From NCBI GenBank assembly GCA_016584305.1, contig JACEEZ010004866.1, forward strand, positions 1 to 64,000: DNA of 64,000 nucleotides. The letters run 5' to 3'. This DNA comes from Chionoecetes opilio. Taxonomy: Eukaryota; Arthropoda; Malacostraca; Decapoda; Majidae. Positions 47,085 to 57,982 of this stretch are shown in pieces (positions within the stretch are counted from its first letter, which is position 1; each line of letters begins with the position of its first letter). A program made the translations under genes and the position numbers. Under the pieces are notes generated by a model. The model was given only the letters and a program-made list of their open reading frames with translations. It ran no database searches and was not told the DNA's origin.

Positions 47085-48201
47085 GGTCCCTTTTGGGCGT
47101 GCTGGCCATTCCTTTTTTGTAAAATTTTTGCTGTCCCCCTCTAGAGTCCCCCCAAACAAAAAAAACACCCTGTGTTATTTTAACCTAACTGGGTCCCCAG
47201 AAGCAAAAGGGGATTTTCCTTCAGGTCCCCCCCACAGATTCCCCTGATGTTTTTCATATTTAACAGCAAAATAACAAAGTCTTCAATTTTTATAAATTTC
47301 ACCATTTCCCTGGGCCCTCGCAATTGGGGGAAAACTCGGAAGCTTATTTTCCCCTTTTTGCAGAAGAACGGGGGGTTTTGCGTGTTTTTTTTTTCCCGGG
47401 AAACTATGGGGAAAAAGCCGCCACTCCCCTCTTATCATAAGTGTGAGCCCCACAAAGTTGTTTCCTTAGGTTTTCACATCAAAGCAGTAACGGAGCTTTT
47501 GCTCCATCCCGAAGAAGCTTGGAAAATTCTTTATGTTACGAAGAAACGTTGGGGAGAGAAATTTCCCTTTTGTGCAAATTTCCCTTCCTTAGAAAGAGAT
47601 CCAAGGACTTCACTTTTCTCCTTGGGGTAGATTAGGTCCCTAGCAAAGGGCATGTAGCAAAATCCTGAGGGTGAAATTTTGGGGTCCTGTTGTCCTTTCC
47701 ATTTTTGAAAAAATCTGTATCCCCTGGGATATCCTCCTCGTTCGAAACTGATTTTACTTTTAGCACTTTCAATTGGAAAATTTGGAAAAAGGGGGAAACA
47801 GGAAACCCTGTGGCACAGGCCTGATGGGAAAAAGGACGTCAGGATACCTGATTTTTGTCGCTTTTTTCTAAATCCCCTTTATGTTAGTGAGGGGGGAAGT
47901 TTGCGTTTATACTGTGTCCTTTTTTTCACCCCCAAACCTTGGGGTGCCCAATGCCAAAAGCCTGATGGCCGTTTTCCACGCATCCATTCATTCAAGTGGT
48001 TCACACAGGGGTTGCATGCTACGTGAGGGGCCCACTTCTTATCTTGATCACCTATACGGCACTTGAAGTAATGCAGATAAGCTGCTTTTGTAAGAGGTTT
48101 GTCAGATTCTTTGTATGAGGTTTCTTCAGACTGTCAGGGGTAAAAATTCCACATATGTAACAAAAACTGTCCGATGCATTCACACAGTTACGGCGCTCCA
48201 T
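47085..48201 (-). pseudogene. Member of a multicopy arthropod protein family, N-terminal part
   Basis: Starts at ATG 48,201-48,199 with MERRNCVNASDSFCYICG, a C-x2-C motif. After one frame break come GDQDKKWAPHVACNPCVN (second Cys pair, about 48,010-48,060) and a FWHWAPQGLGV phrase. Then RPVP (about 47,830) and, in damaged frames down to 47,085, phrases like FFGMEQKLRYCFDVKT, EWRLF and KFYKKEWPA. From memory this order matches a large family of uncharacterised, probably transposon-linked invertebrate proteins with an N-terminal zinc-binding module. The reading ends at the palindrome boundary, so the C-terminus is absent. Function unknown. Confidence 0.5.
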
Positions 48202-48649
48202 CACAGCCCGGTACAAGGTACTATATACGGTAAACCAACTAAAATTAGGACTCCACTAAATCAAACACATCATATCTGCAAAGAAAAATAAAATGTTTAA
48301 ACATATGTCAATAGCTGTACGATCAGTAGGTAAAAATGTACTACACAGCCTGCTAACCCCTCGCCAATACGCAGCGCGCACACCCTCCCATGCTCACTGC
48401 ACAAACCACACTGACTCAAAAACACTGCACTGCCCTAAATAGGCTTGAGAAAAGAAAAGATTAAGAGTCTAAAATGAAAACATTGGTGAAACCTATTTCT
48501 GCTGATTTTACCCATATTTTTTCATGAATTGCGTCTGGTTCTCAAAAACTGGACGTGATAGAGTTAATTGAACATCAGATTCGAGTTCAGCAGGGTCGAT
48601 TTACCTATAATCAGCTTCATTTAGTCCAGAACCATATCTTCGAATTTTT

Positions 48650-49270
48650 TTTGTCGACGATTATTGATGACGTCAGAGGAGGTGTTCACCGAGAAAGAGA
48701 GGGGGGGATGCTGGATTCCTTCAAGAATCTGCTATTATTCACTCTACTTCATCCCCAACACCCACCCACATCCCACAACACCCATCCCTGTTCCCACCCA
48801 CATCTCCACTTTCAACACCCATCCCCTTTCCCCATCTCCAACATCCATCCCCTTCCCCCACCACCAACATCCACCCCCTTCCCCCACCACCGAACACCCA
48901 TCCCCTTCCCCAACCACCAACACCCATCCCCTTCCCCTACCACTAACAACCACCAACACTCATCCCTTCCCCTACCACTAACAACCACCAAAACACCCAT
49001 CCCTTCCCCCTACCACTAACAACCCCAACACCCATCCCCTTCCCCACCCCCAAACATCCACCCACTTCCCCCACCACCAACACCACCCCCTTCCCTAACC
49101 CACCAACCCCCCCCCTTCCCCCACCATAACTCCACCCCCTTCCCCAACCCCCAAACACCCATCCCTTCCCCAACCACCAACACCCACCCCCTTCCCCCAC
49201 CACTAATTCCCATCTCCTTCCCCAACCACCAACACCCATCCCCTTCCCCAACCACCAACACCCACACCCG
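48650..49270. repeat. C-rich minisatellite 1, with unique leader
   Basis: The leader GATGACGTCAGAGGAGGTGT and TTCACCGAGAAAGAGAG precede an array of CCATCCCCTTCCCCCACCAC / CAACACC units of about 24 bp (48,750-49,270). The same leader and array occur at 55,515-56,165 in the same orientation. Pro/His/Thr ORFs on plus and Gly/Trp/Val ORFs on minus are repeat translations. The T-rich pyrimidine asymmetry could favour triplex structures. Confidence 0.9.
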
Positions 49271-49534
49271 TTTCCCTACCTTCACCCCAATGTACCAACG
49301 TCCGACCGACGCACCAATATTTTTTACACATTTCTCGCCTATTGGTCTGATACGTGTGCCAACTTCTCTGGAAAGGCACAGCTTTCTTGCTGCACCCATC
49401 AGGGATGCATGTGTATACCATATCGCAAAAATAATCGATCAGAAACACCCAAAATTCTTCAAATACTATATTTATCTCGTGTTTACGTGCTTCTGGATTA
49501 GCGCGGGAAGAGGAGACCACCTTCAGTGACGTCA

Positions 49535-49740
49535 CCGAGCCGTGGCGCATCGTCTGCCAGTTGCCAGCATCGTTTTCGAAGCTCGGGGAATTTACAGATT
49601 TTGATTGCAATTATTAAAAAACGGCTGACTGGATGCAAAAAGTGACAACATATTGTTGATACACTCGGTAATGGCTATACTCTAACTACATAAAATCAGG
49701 AATGATGAAATGGTCTGGACGATTACTTGAGAGATCGTAT
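49535..49740. repeat. Dispersed repeat, third copy
   Basis: Matches 11,750-11,940: GAGCCGTGG, AAGCTCGGGGAATTTACAG, GACTGGATGCAAAAAGTGAC, ATGGTCTGGACGATTAC. It shows that this repeat exists independently of the palindrome. Confidence 0.6.
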
Positions 49741-49996
49741 CTCTATCTCCTGTCTTTTCACAACACTTTTCAATTCGTTCACTTCTTACAAAGCACCTTT
49801 TCAGGTCTTCAATCGCCTCAATAGACTTAAGTGCCCGACCACAACCTTCATTGCACTCTACCTCGACCCTTCTCTCTCTTTCTAACACACTCGCAATCAC
49901 CTCGGACTCCTTCACTCCGCTCGCAACTACGTCGCTAAGCTCCCCTGCAGCCGTCATGCTAATCCGCTTCTGACCTGACTCCGACACACAACACAC
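49682..49996 (-). CDS. Unrecognised 104-codon ORF
   Basis: Minus-strand frame with good amino-acid mix (DVVASGVKESEVIASVLERE, then CNEGCGRALKSIEAIEDLKR), predicted partly alpha-helical. The last 20 or so codons run into the dispersed repeat at 49,681-49,740, so the true end is probably a splice donor or the frame is accidental. No domain recognised. Confidence 0.25.
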   Translation of the reverse strand: MCCVSESGQKRISMTAAGELSDVVASGVKESEVIASVLERERRVEVECNEGCGRALKSIEAIEDLKRCFVRSERIEKCCEKTGDRDTISQVIVQTISSFLILCS

Positions 49997-52353
49997 ACAA
50001 GGAGCGGCACGGAACGTCTTGCCTCCTTCCCCGCCAGAGAACGACTGAACATCATGAAGACCCAGAAATTAACTGGGTACAATGTATGTGGTGGTCTTCA
50101 TGATTCAAAATTTCAAACAAAAATTAAATTATTTAAATTATTCTGATCAATATCCTATACAATATCCTTAATGTCCAAATGGGAAGAAGCTAAAGAAGTC
50201 CTGGGGTGGTTAACCAGTGTCTTAGCCAATCTACCAGGGGACGGGATTCTAATGTCTCTTGTTATGAAAATAAGTAGGGACTAGGGATAGAGGAAAAGGG
50301 TATGTCAGAATGACCTCTGAGAAGAGCTACCACCAGTTAGTCCAAGGGTTGGCACCTTTGCCAACGACACTGGCAGGAGTAGACTCCCTTATGACCATCC
50401 CCTATCCTACCCCTAAGGGGATGGCATATCAGAATGGGGAGAGAAGCAGGTGCAAGGTTATACAGAATAACCACTTGGGCTCTATCATATCAAACCACGA
50501 TATTGATATCCTACATTTTTATCATACCTGTTTTCAATATTACTTAATTATTAGTCTCTCTACTTTGACATAGGCAAACTAACTTAACAGAAAAGGGCAT
50601 AACAAAATCTGCAGCCATGGACAATCTTCATTTTGATAAGAGTACAGTTATGTAAATGTGTTACCAGCTCATAGTTTGTGAACATAATTAGAATGCCAAA
50701 GGTTACTGCCACACATAGAAGGCAGGTGCAACTGACACTTTGCAAGTCCAGATAAAAACAAATATGCATTAAACTTGAATTATAAAAAAAAAAACTTCAG
50801 AGCCCCATTCCACATAAAAATTTGCGCACAGACATGTCATTACCACTTAAGCCATTCATGAAATCAGCAAAAAAAGCACCACAAATTATGTATTCCTATT
50901 GTCATGGTGAGCAATGGCTTTTCTAGAAATACATGTCAACTTAGGATGTATACAAGATACACACACTTCACCTCAGAATAAAACAACTTTTATGCAATGC
51001 ACAAGCCCTGGCACAAACTGTCCAGCAGCCCAGGACACACATTGCATGTACTGGTACCCTGTTGCCACACACACATGCCCCTCCCGCCCCGGCAAAACAT
51101 ACTACACACCTCATAATACCTACATCATTTATCTTAAATCCACTGCCTCGGTAGGTACACTTGCAAAAGAGCATGTCAACACACAAAGTTGTACGTTTCG
51201 CATCATAGTAAACTATAAACAGTGGCACAACCAATGATGTATAGCCATTGGCTTTTCAACTCCATGAAACCCAGGTATATTAACATTTCCTTCCCAACCT
51301 GTACATAATTAGCTACCTTAATGCAACTTCAATACTACATAACAATTTTTTGCATCTGTCAAGCTTCTCTAACCATGAAGTGATTGCCATGGAGTAGAAC
51401 AGCCTGCGTCAATCAGCAACATACACCTCTGCACACACACACACATCCACACCGCCGGCTGTATGATACAGGAGTGTAAACACCGACATTGTCTTAATAA
51501 ATGCCTTTGTATGATGGAGCGATATAATTTCTTAATCATGACTATGTATGCTCTACAAAGGCCTTATAAGTTTCTTTACATATAAAATGGCATAGGTGAG
51601 ACATGGATGTAAAGATTGGGCTACAGTAATCTGTTTTTAATATATATTTATTTCCTTGCAGATTTCACAGCAGTTTTCTGATGAAAAACATGATTGTTAC
51701 AGGTACATTAACAAAATGTTTATCATGCACTAACAACTGCCAGATAATTATACAATGGCTTACTTGTACAGTACAAGCCCGGAAAACAAAACCATCCATA
51801 AATAATGATAAACAATAGTTTTATGTAAAATTATACACTTAAAATCGGAATAAGATCAAAGATTATTGATATCAGTGCATGTTTTTAAATTTTCCTAGAT
51901 GGGAAAAATATTCTTGAGATAAGTCGGTAAAAACCCAGGGTAAAGTACCTGTAGTTTATCAAACTAATATCAACCCTATAGAATGAAACAAGGTATAAAA
52001 CTAGTTTGCCAGCAGCAGATATACCTGCTCTTATCCCAATTCATTGACTATCCCCATAATAAAGCTAACTAAAGGATCTAACAGGTCAATTGAAAAAAAT
52101 AAACTCCAACCATTTTTCAGTCCTGGGGATATCTGAATGAAAGAACTTCATAACACTGGAATGGTTGTAAATTTATTCTAACAGTTAGCATATTAATTAT
52201 GCACAAAGAAGTACAAAAACAAGTTAGATAAAAGCTTTCTTCCAACCCATATAATGGGCCCATATCCTATGATAATAGTAAAAAAGGAATAGGCTTTCCT
52301 GCATTGAAGCTTGGATTATTTGAACAATCAAACGCCATATAAACAACACACCA
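49997..52353. other. Apparently non-coding stretch
   Basis: A/T-rich sequence without recognisable element ends, tandem repeats or credible long ORFs. Short CA-rich patches occur at about 50,960-51,110 and 51,430-51,450. It may be intron or intergenic DNA of the candidate gene at 52.4-52.9 kb. Confidence 0.5.
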
Positions 52354-52359
52354 TTTATT
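52354..52359 (-). terminator. Polyadenylation signal for the candidate minus-strand exon
   Basis: TTTATT on plus (AATAAA on minus), about 10 bases past the stop at 52,370-52,372. Confidence 0.35.
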
Positions 52360-52369
52360 CCTCATTTGG

Positions 52370-52628
52370 TCACATTATGAAACCAACCCCACATGGGTAA
52401 TATTTCAGCTCACACTTGGGGTTGCCCTCCACATACAAGACCACACACTTTAGTGGTTGCGAACCTTCAAAACAAACAACACTGGGAGGAGCTATTGTGA
52501 TGGTGATATTCTCTTCTTTCCCTGAGCCATTTCTTAACTTTAAAGCATAAGGGAAAGGCAACCTGGTGGTAAGGTTGTCATTGGACAGTCAAACTCGGGC
52601 TTCATCATCACTAAATCACTTCTGGGCA
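52370..52628 (-). CDS. Possible terminal exon, unrecognised protein
   Basis: After a splice-acceptor-like GGGGCTTACAG (exon start at 52,628) the frame reads SDLVMMKPEFDCP. A one-base shift follows near 52,585-52,595, and then NDNLTTRLPFPYALKLRNGS, an ITIAPPSVVCFEG stretch and CELKYYPCGVGFIM to the stop at 52,370. The smooth composition on both sides of the shift suggests a single lost C in a real exon. Four cysteines suggest an extracellular fold; no family recognised. AATAAA follows closely. Confidence 0.4.
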
Positions 52629-52714
52629 CTGTAAGCCCCGTTGTTAAGTGTGATCACAGATATTATACCAAATAACTGTCACAGGATTAGTCTAATATAA
52701 AAAAAAATATACTT

Positions 52715-52857
52715 TTAACGATATAATGGCTGGTTATGAAGATGGTAATGGTGGTGGTGGTGATGATGGTTGTAGTAGTTGCAGCTGGAAGGAGTTATTT
52801 CATATTTGGCTTTGTGGCAACTACCATTTCCTGGCCCATAGCAGATAGAACTGTCAG
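52715..52857 (-). CDS. Possible exon ending in a poly-His run
   Basis: Preceded on the minus strand by a pyrimidine-rich acceptor (TTTTCTTTACTTCCAG). It opens DSSICYGPGNGSCHKAKYEI, continues TPSSCNYYN, and ends in a His run (from a CAC/CAT microsatellite) and a stop at 52,715-52,717. It could be an alternative last exon of the same gene as 52,370-52,628, since both are Cys-bearing and on the same strand. No donor linking them is obvious. Confidence 0.3.
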
Positions 52858-53256
52858 CTGGAAGTAAAGAAAACAAAATATTAACAAATGACACAACATA
52901 CCTGGATATCTCATACCGTCATCAAAGTAAATACCCTGCAAATGTAATGATTACAGAATAATCTGCTCATTCCTTCTGATAACAAAATATAAACACTAAA
53001 CAGTAAGGTCTCGCATTTATAGTGTTCAGATTTAGATACAGTAAAACCTCCATAAGTCTGAATTACGAATAAGTCGTAATGACTTGCAAATATTCAATTT
53101 TTTTTATATTTTTTATTTTATTTTTTATGTTGGAGCCTATAGCTCCTGTAGGCTTATAGAGGTCTTGATGATGTTGGTTGAACTCGCCCGTTGGTGGCCC
53201 AGGCTGGATTCTTATAGTGACACCTGTGGTCTTAAGTGAAGATCCCGTAGTACATA

Positions 53257-54396
53257 CAGTAAACCCTTGCTTTTATGGACCTCAATATAACAAATTTCGG
53301 CTTTAACAAACTTTTTCTGCCAGTCTGATATGTGCGGAGATTTACCGAATAAATTACGTAAATCTGGGGTTTGGTTAGGTGGTAGGCCGGCTGAATATGT
53401 ACATCCAGGTTGGACAGTGGCAATGAAAACAAAGCCGACCAGGCAGTGCGCGGCTGCACGCCGATCAGTCTGGCTTTGTTGACCCGAGTTTAAACACCTC
53501 TCATGTCCTCCCGTGCCTCACCACGTATTATTTCAATTTCCCTGTATGCGTGTAGTAGTTGTGATGGCTGCATGTACATAAGTATACTAACTTCCATATA
53601 ATGTAAAAAACAAAGTTAACCCTTTTACATCACCATTGTCATTCACTTTTTGTTGTCCCGCGTAAACCAATTGTCACCCGAAATGTCACGCGCGGGAAAA
53701 AAGTTGTACTTCCACCGCGTCTAGAAACTAAACTATCAAAGGTATCGAATTAAATTATGTTTCGTTTTTAAGCTAAGATAATTTCCTATATCATACAATG
53801 TTAAAAAAATACGCTAGCGTGAAAATAACTTACAAAACCTCGAGTTGGAAGTGAAAAAAAAAAAAAAAAAAAATAACACCTTGCGGCAAAAAATAATATG
53901 CCAAAAATCAACTTATCATCATAGAAGATTCTTCTACATTCCATGACATAGCTGAATAAATTTCCTTTCCAATGAAGTATAATATATTGTAATTCGCTAA
54001 AAAATAAAGCCATACAACGAAGTGAAAGATAGAGTAGTTTTTTTTTTTAATAAATATATTGTATAATATAATATTATACATTATATTATACAAAATATAT
54101 TTTAATATAATATATTGTAATTAGCTCCAACGGTCAAGTGAATCTCACGTCAACCGCGCGCTTTTTAAGATTTTTAATAAATATTTTAAAATATTATTTT
54201 TGGATGACGCTCAAAGACGTCATTTGTACGTATGGCCTACACGAACCGGATGACGCTCAAAGACGTCATTTGTACGTGAAAGGGTTAATAATACACGGAA
54301 ATGGTAGAAAATAATGAACTTTCACCTAGTTTGGATCCCTCGGATATAACGTCACCCCCTTCCCCCCAATTGGGTAGTTATAGTAAGGGTTTACTG
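53257..54396. mobile_element. Pogo/Tigger-like MITE, 1,140 bp, TA duplication
   Basis: Ends CAGTAAACCCTTGCTTTTAT and, inverted, CAGTAAACCCTTACTATAAC, each flanked by TA (53,255-53,256 and 54,397-54,398), as expected for a Tc1-mariner/pogo element. Both ends align with the interrupted copy at 59,008-59,412 plus 62,159-62,275. No transposase. A 46-bp motif with GGATGACGCTCAAAGACGTC is duplicated at 54,203 and 54,249. ORFs inside are short and not credible. Confidence 0.75.
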
Positions 54397-54589
54397 TATT
54401 TCACAAAACAGTCCACTGGCCCCACCCCGCCAATGGCTAAGTTTGACAACCATTCAACCAACCATACTACTACTACCAGTAGTAGTAAAAATAAAAAATA
54501 ACATGGGGTGCAGTAATGTCAGCTACAAACACCAAATGTTTGACCAACCTTCAGTCCATTTTACAGTATTCATCAACTTCCTTTTGACC

Positions 54590-54712
54590 ACCATTTATCG
54601 ACCCCCAAGGCGCTTATCGACACGTTTTTGAAACTCAAGGCATTTATAGACCTGGAAGATCTCACCGACCCCTGGGGGTCGATATTGACAACTGTGCGAA
54701 CCCCTGGTCTAG
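54590..54712 (-). mobile_element. hAT-like element end
   Basis: Read on the minus strand from 54,712 it starts AGACCAGGGGTTCGCACAG, followed by GACCCCCAGGGGTCGG. A C-A-G-G-G-G-T-T-C start with a nearby inverted GACCCC/GGGGTC pair is common for hAT ends. The other end and the duplication were not identified. Confidence 0.35.
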
Positions 54713-55344
54713 ATAATACTACATGTATATCCGTTTTAACTTCCTAATCTATCCCCATGCTTTAACATCCAAACCTAACCTACTTTTTAACATCCTAATC
54801 TAACCCGGCTCCATAATAGGGAAAACAAAAGCAATGACGGAACTGAGGGGGGGGGGGTCACGTGCCCCATTTCAGGGCGGTGCTCCTCATTTGAATACTA
54901 ACCTGATAAATTGGTAACATACTGAGAATAATTAACCAATAGTTTTAATCTTAAATTTACTCATTAATGGATCTATAATAACATCATGATGCCATATACT
55001 ATAACATTCTCCGATCACAACCAACCAACACTTCCTCCAACTTCTTCGTCAAAGCCCATGTCTCAGAATCATACAGCAATAGCTCTAAATAGGTGAAACA
55101 GGTGACCAATAATTGATATCATTCAAGCCTAAACATTAGTAAACAAGCTAAATCTGAGTGTTGCTATGTTGAATATCAGGTTTTCACCAACCAAAGTAAA
55201 TGTTTCGATGTAGCCTACTCATGGGCTGGTTAGGAAGGTATATTATACAAAATATAGTGTACAAATATATGTAATTGTTCGTAGCTTTCATAGTCTTTCT
55301 CAAGAAACTATACTCTTTAAAACACTTTCCTCGTATGATAAATC
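54713..55344. other. No gene seen
   Basis: A/T-rich sequence with a G-run at 54,847-54,857. No convincing ORF or element ends, apart from the GTAATCGTCCAGACC motif that begins just after, at 55,351. Confidence 0.5.
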
Positions 55345-55514
55345 TCTCTTAAAGTAATCGTCCAGACCCATATTTTTCTTTGCATAGATATGTTAAATGC
55401 TCATTCAAAACACCTAATCCACAAGAAATAATTAATTTCCACACCCTAATTCTGTAAAAACACGACCTTTGTAAGAAGCGCGGGAAAAAAAATCTGCACC
55501 GTTCCAGCGAATAT

Positions 55515-56165
55515 TACTGATGATGTTAGACGAGGTATTTCACCGAGAGAGGGATGATGGGGTCCTTCAAGAATCTGCCATTATTTACCCTACTTCATCC
55601 CCAACACCCACCCACATCCCCACTTCCAACACCCATCCCCTACCCCCATTACCAACATCCATCCCCTTCCCCCACCACCAACACCCATCCCCTTCCCCAA
55701 CCACCAACATCCACCCCCGTTTCCCCACCACTAACACCCGTCCCCTTCCCCCGCCACCAACACCCGTCCCCTTCCCCCGCCACCAACACACATCCCCTTC
55801 CCCCACCACCAACACCCATCCCCTTCCCCCACCACCAATACCCATCCCCTTCCCCCACCACCAACACCCGACCCTTCCCCCACCACCAACATCCACCCCC
55901 TTCCCCCACAACTAATACCAATCCCCTTCCCCCGCCACCAACACCCATCCTCTTCCCCCGCCACCAACACCCATCCCCTTCCTCCACCACCAACACTCAT
56001 CCCCTTCCTCCAACACCAAAACTCATCCCCTTCCCCCACCACAAATACCCATCCCCTTCCCCCACCACCAACACCCATCCCCTTCTCCCACCACCACCAC
56101 CCATCCCCTTCGCCCACCACCAATACCCACCCCCTTCCCCTGCCACCAAAACCCACCCCATTCCC
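55515..56165. repeat. C-rich minisatellite 2, same family as 48.7 kb
   Basis: The leader GAGGTATTTCACCGAGAGAG and CTTCAAGAATCTGCCATTAT is homologous to 48,660-48,740. It is followed by about 24 units of CCATCCCCTTCCCCCACCAC / CAACACC (55,595-56,165). The units are cleaner than in the first array. ORFs up to 230 codons are repeat translations. It abuts the 3 prime end of the CR1-like LINE. Confidence 0.9.
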
Positions 56166-56298
56166 CCAAAAGAGCTTTTTCATCATCTCTTTGTCCAAAT
56201 AAGCAAACGCCACCATTATATTCCTCAAGAGGTTATAAGAACATAAGAACATAAGAAAATAAGGAAGCTACAAGTCAGTTCCTGTCACCTAACACTAC

Positions 56299-57015
56299 CT
56301 ACATCCAACTTCCATCCCCATTCATGAACATATCCAGCCCTTCTTTAAAGCTACCCAATGACTCCGCACTAACTACCTGTCTACTGAGTCCATTCCAATC
56401 ATTCACCACCCTATTTGTTAACCAGTTTTTCCCTATTTCCTTTCTAAATCTACGCCCTTCCAGCTTGAATCCGTTACTTCTTGTTCTACCCTGGTTAAAA
56501 GCCGTATGAACTTTTCCCACCTCTCCTTTATTAAATCCCTTTATCCACTTAAAAACTTCTATCAGATCGCCCCTTACTCTGCGTCTCTCGAGTGAGTAAC
56601 TTTAATAACTTCAATCTCTTCTCATAACTAAAGTTACGCAACCCTCGAATAATTTTGGTCATCCTTTTCTGCACTGATTCTAACAAGGTTATATCCATCC
56701 TGTAATATGGAGACCAAAACTGAATTGCATAGTCTAGGTGAGCCCTGACTAGAGCCAGATAAAGCTTTAGAATAACTTCCGCACTTCTACTTTTAACATC
56801 TTTTTACGCATCTTCTGGTAATGAATCCTAACTCTATTAGCTCTATTTCTAGCTTCAATACATTGTTTCCTAGGTCGGAGGTCTGGGCTCACCCTCACTC
56901 CAAGATCTTCTTCACCTTCGGATCTTTTCAGCGATACATTGCGTATGGTGTATCTATTAACAGGGTTTTTTCTACCAACATTCATAACGCTGCACTCATC
57001 AATATTAAATTCCAT
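56299..57015 (-). pseudogene. CR1-like LINE: C-terminal (thumb and tail) region
   Basis: 56,767-57,015 gives MEFNIDECSVMNVGRKNPVN and EEDLGVRVSPDLRPRKQC, the post-RT thumb typical of CR1/L2-type proteins. 56,299-56,520 gives NQGRTRSNGFKLEGRRFRK, NRVVNDWNGLSRQVV and ESLGSFKEGLD to the stop. The region between is frameshifted. Length to the stop and the following octamer tail indicate the 3 prime end is complete. Confidence 0.75.
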
Positions 57016-57030
57016 CTGCCATCTAACTAC

Positions 57031-57694
57031 TCACTCATTAAGTTTATCTAAGTCTCCCTGCAATATGTTTACATCAGACTGTGATCCAATAATCCTACCT
57101 ACCTTAGTATCATCAGCAAACTTGCTGATATCACTGCTAATCCCACTATCCAAGTCGTTGATGTAAATAAAAAATAGTAATGGACCCAAAACAGACCCTT
57201 GTGGAACTCCACTTGTCACCTGTCCCCATTCAGATTTAGAACCATTAATTGCAACCCTTTGTTGCCTATCACTTATAAGCTAAGCTCTGATCCAACGAAG
57301 AACCTTCACATCTATTCCATGAGCCTTAACCTTATTTAAGAGTCGCTCGTGTGGTACTTTGTCAAATGCCTTACTAAAGTCCAGATATATTATATCATAA
57401 TCCTTATGCTGTCTCATAAACTTTCCTATGAAAACTCAATAAATTGGTGAGACATGACCTACCCTTGGTGAATCCATGTTGTGAATCATTGATCAAACTA
57501 TGTTTATCTAAGTGCTCTCTAATGTTTTTTGCAATAATAAATTCCAATAATTTACCTACCACTGACGTTAGATTTACGGGTAGATATTTTGACTTTAGTC
57601 CTCTGTCTCCTTTCTTAAATACGGGGACTACATTTGCTTTCCTCCACAATAACGGCACATCGCCTATCTCAACCGATTTCCTAAAAATGTGCAC
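57031..57694 (-). pseudogene. CR1-like LINE: reverse transcriptase domain
   Basis: 57,404-57,694 reads ANVVPVFKKGDRGLKSKYLP, then SVVGKLLE and NDSQHGFTKGRSCLTNLLSF (finger and palm motifs). After a broken stretch, 57,031-57,219 has [20 protein letters not shown] at residues 2-21 and [10 protein letters not shown], with the intact catalytic F-A-D-D at residues 34-37. All core RT motifs are visible and the active site is conserved, but the frame is broken at least twice. The enzyme would copy element RNA at nicked chromosomal DNA. Confidence 0.8.
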
Positions 57695-57982
57695 TAACGA
57701 CTCACTAACAACCTCTTTGCATTATTTTAATGCTCTGGGATACACTTCATCTGTTCCTGGCGATTTAAAATTCTTCATTTTATCTATACCCTCTTCCACC
57801 ATTTCCCTACTTATCACAATATCTGAGTTTCTCCTCATCACTTCCTTTAAACATCTGTTCACTTTCAGGTATTGTCTGTGTATCCTCCTCAGTAAAAACA
57901 CTTTAGAAATAATCAGTTAGATTTTTACACATATCCTCATCGGTATTTAAAACCTCACCCTGCTCTAATCTTAACGGCCCCA

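Larger units (their letters stand above)
42640..47960. other. Homopolymer-corrupted sequence block
   Basis: Compared with the left arm, bases here are replaced or expanded into runs of G, C, T or A (for example stretches like GGGGGGTTTT, CCCCCC and AAAAAA every few dozen bases), while the overall order of repeats is preserved. Sequence on either side is normal. ORFs inside are unreliable on both strands. The block looks like raw or wrongly polished consensus, not biology. Confidence 0.8.

Noticed and set aside
48555..49400. Pro/His/Thr-rich and Gly/Trp-rich ORFs of 100-150 codons
   Set aside because: Direct translations of the C-rich minisatellite. The two strands give equally long frames.
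54203..54280. Duplicated GGATGACGCTCAAAGACGTC motif read as a regulatory (CRE-like) element
   Set aside because: It lies inside a non-autonomous MITE. The TGACGTCA-like core is imperfect and nothing links it to a gene.
55520..56252. 230-codon proline-rich ORF
   Set aside because: Translation of the second C-rich minisatellite; no start context, no conserved domain.
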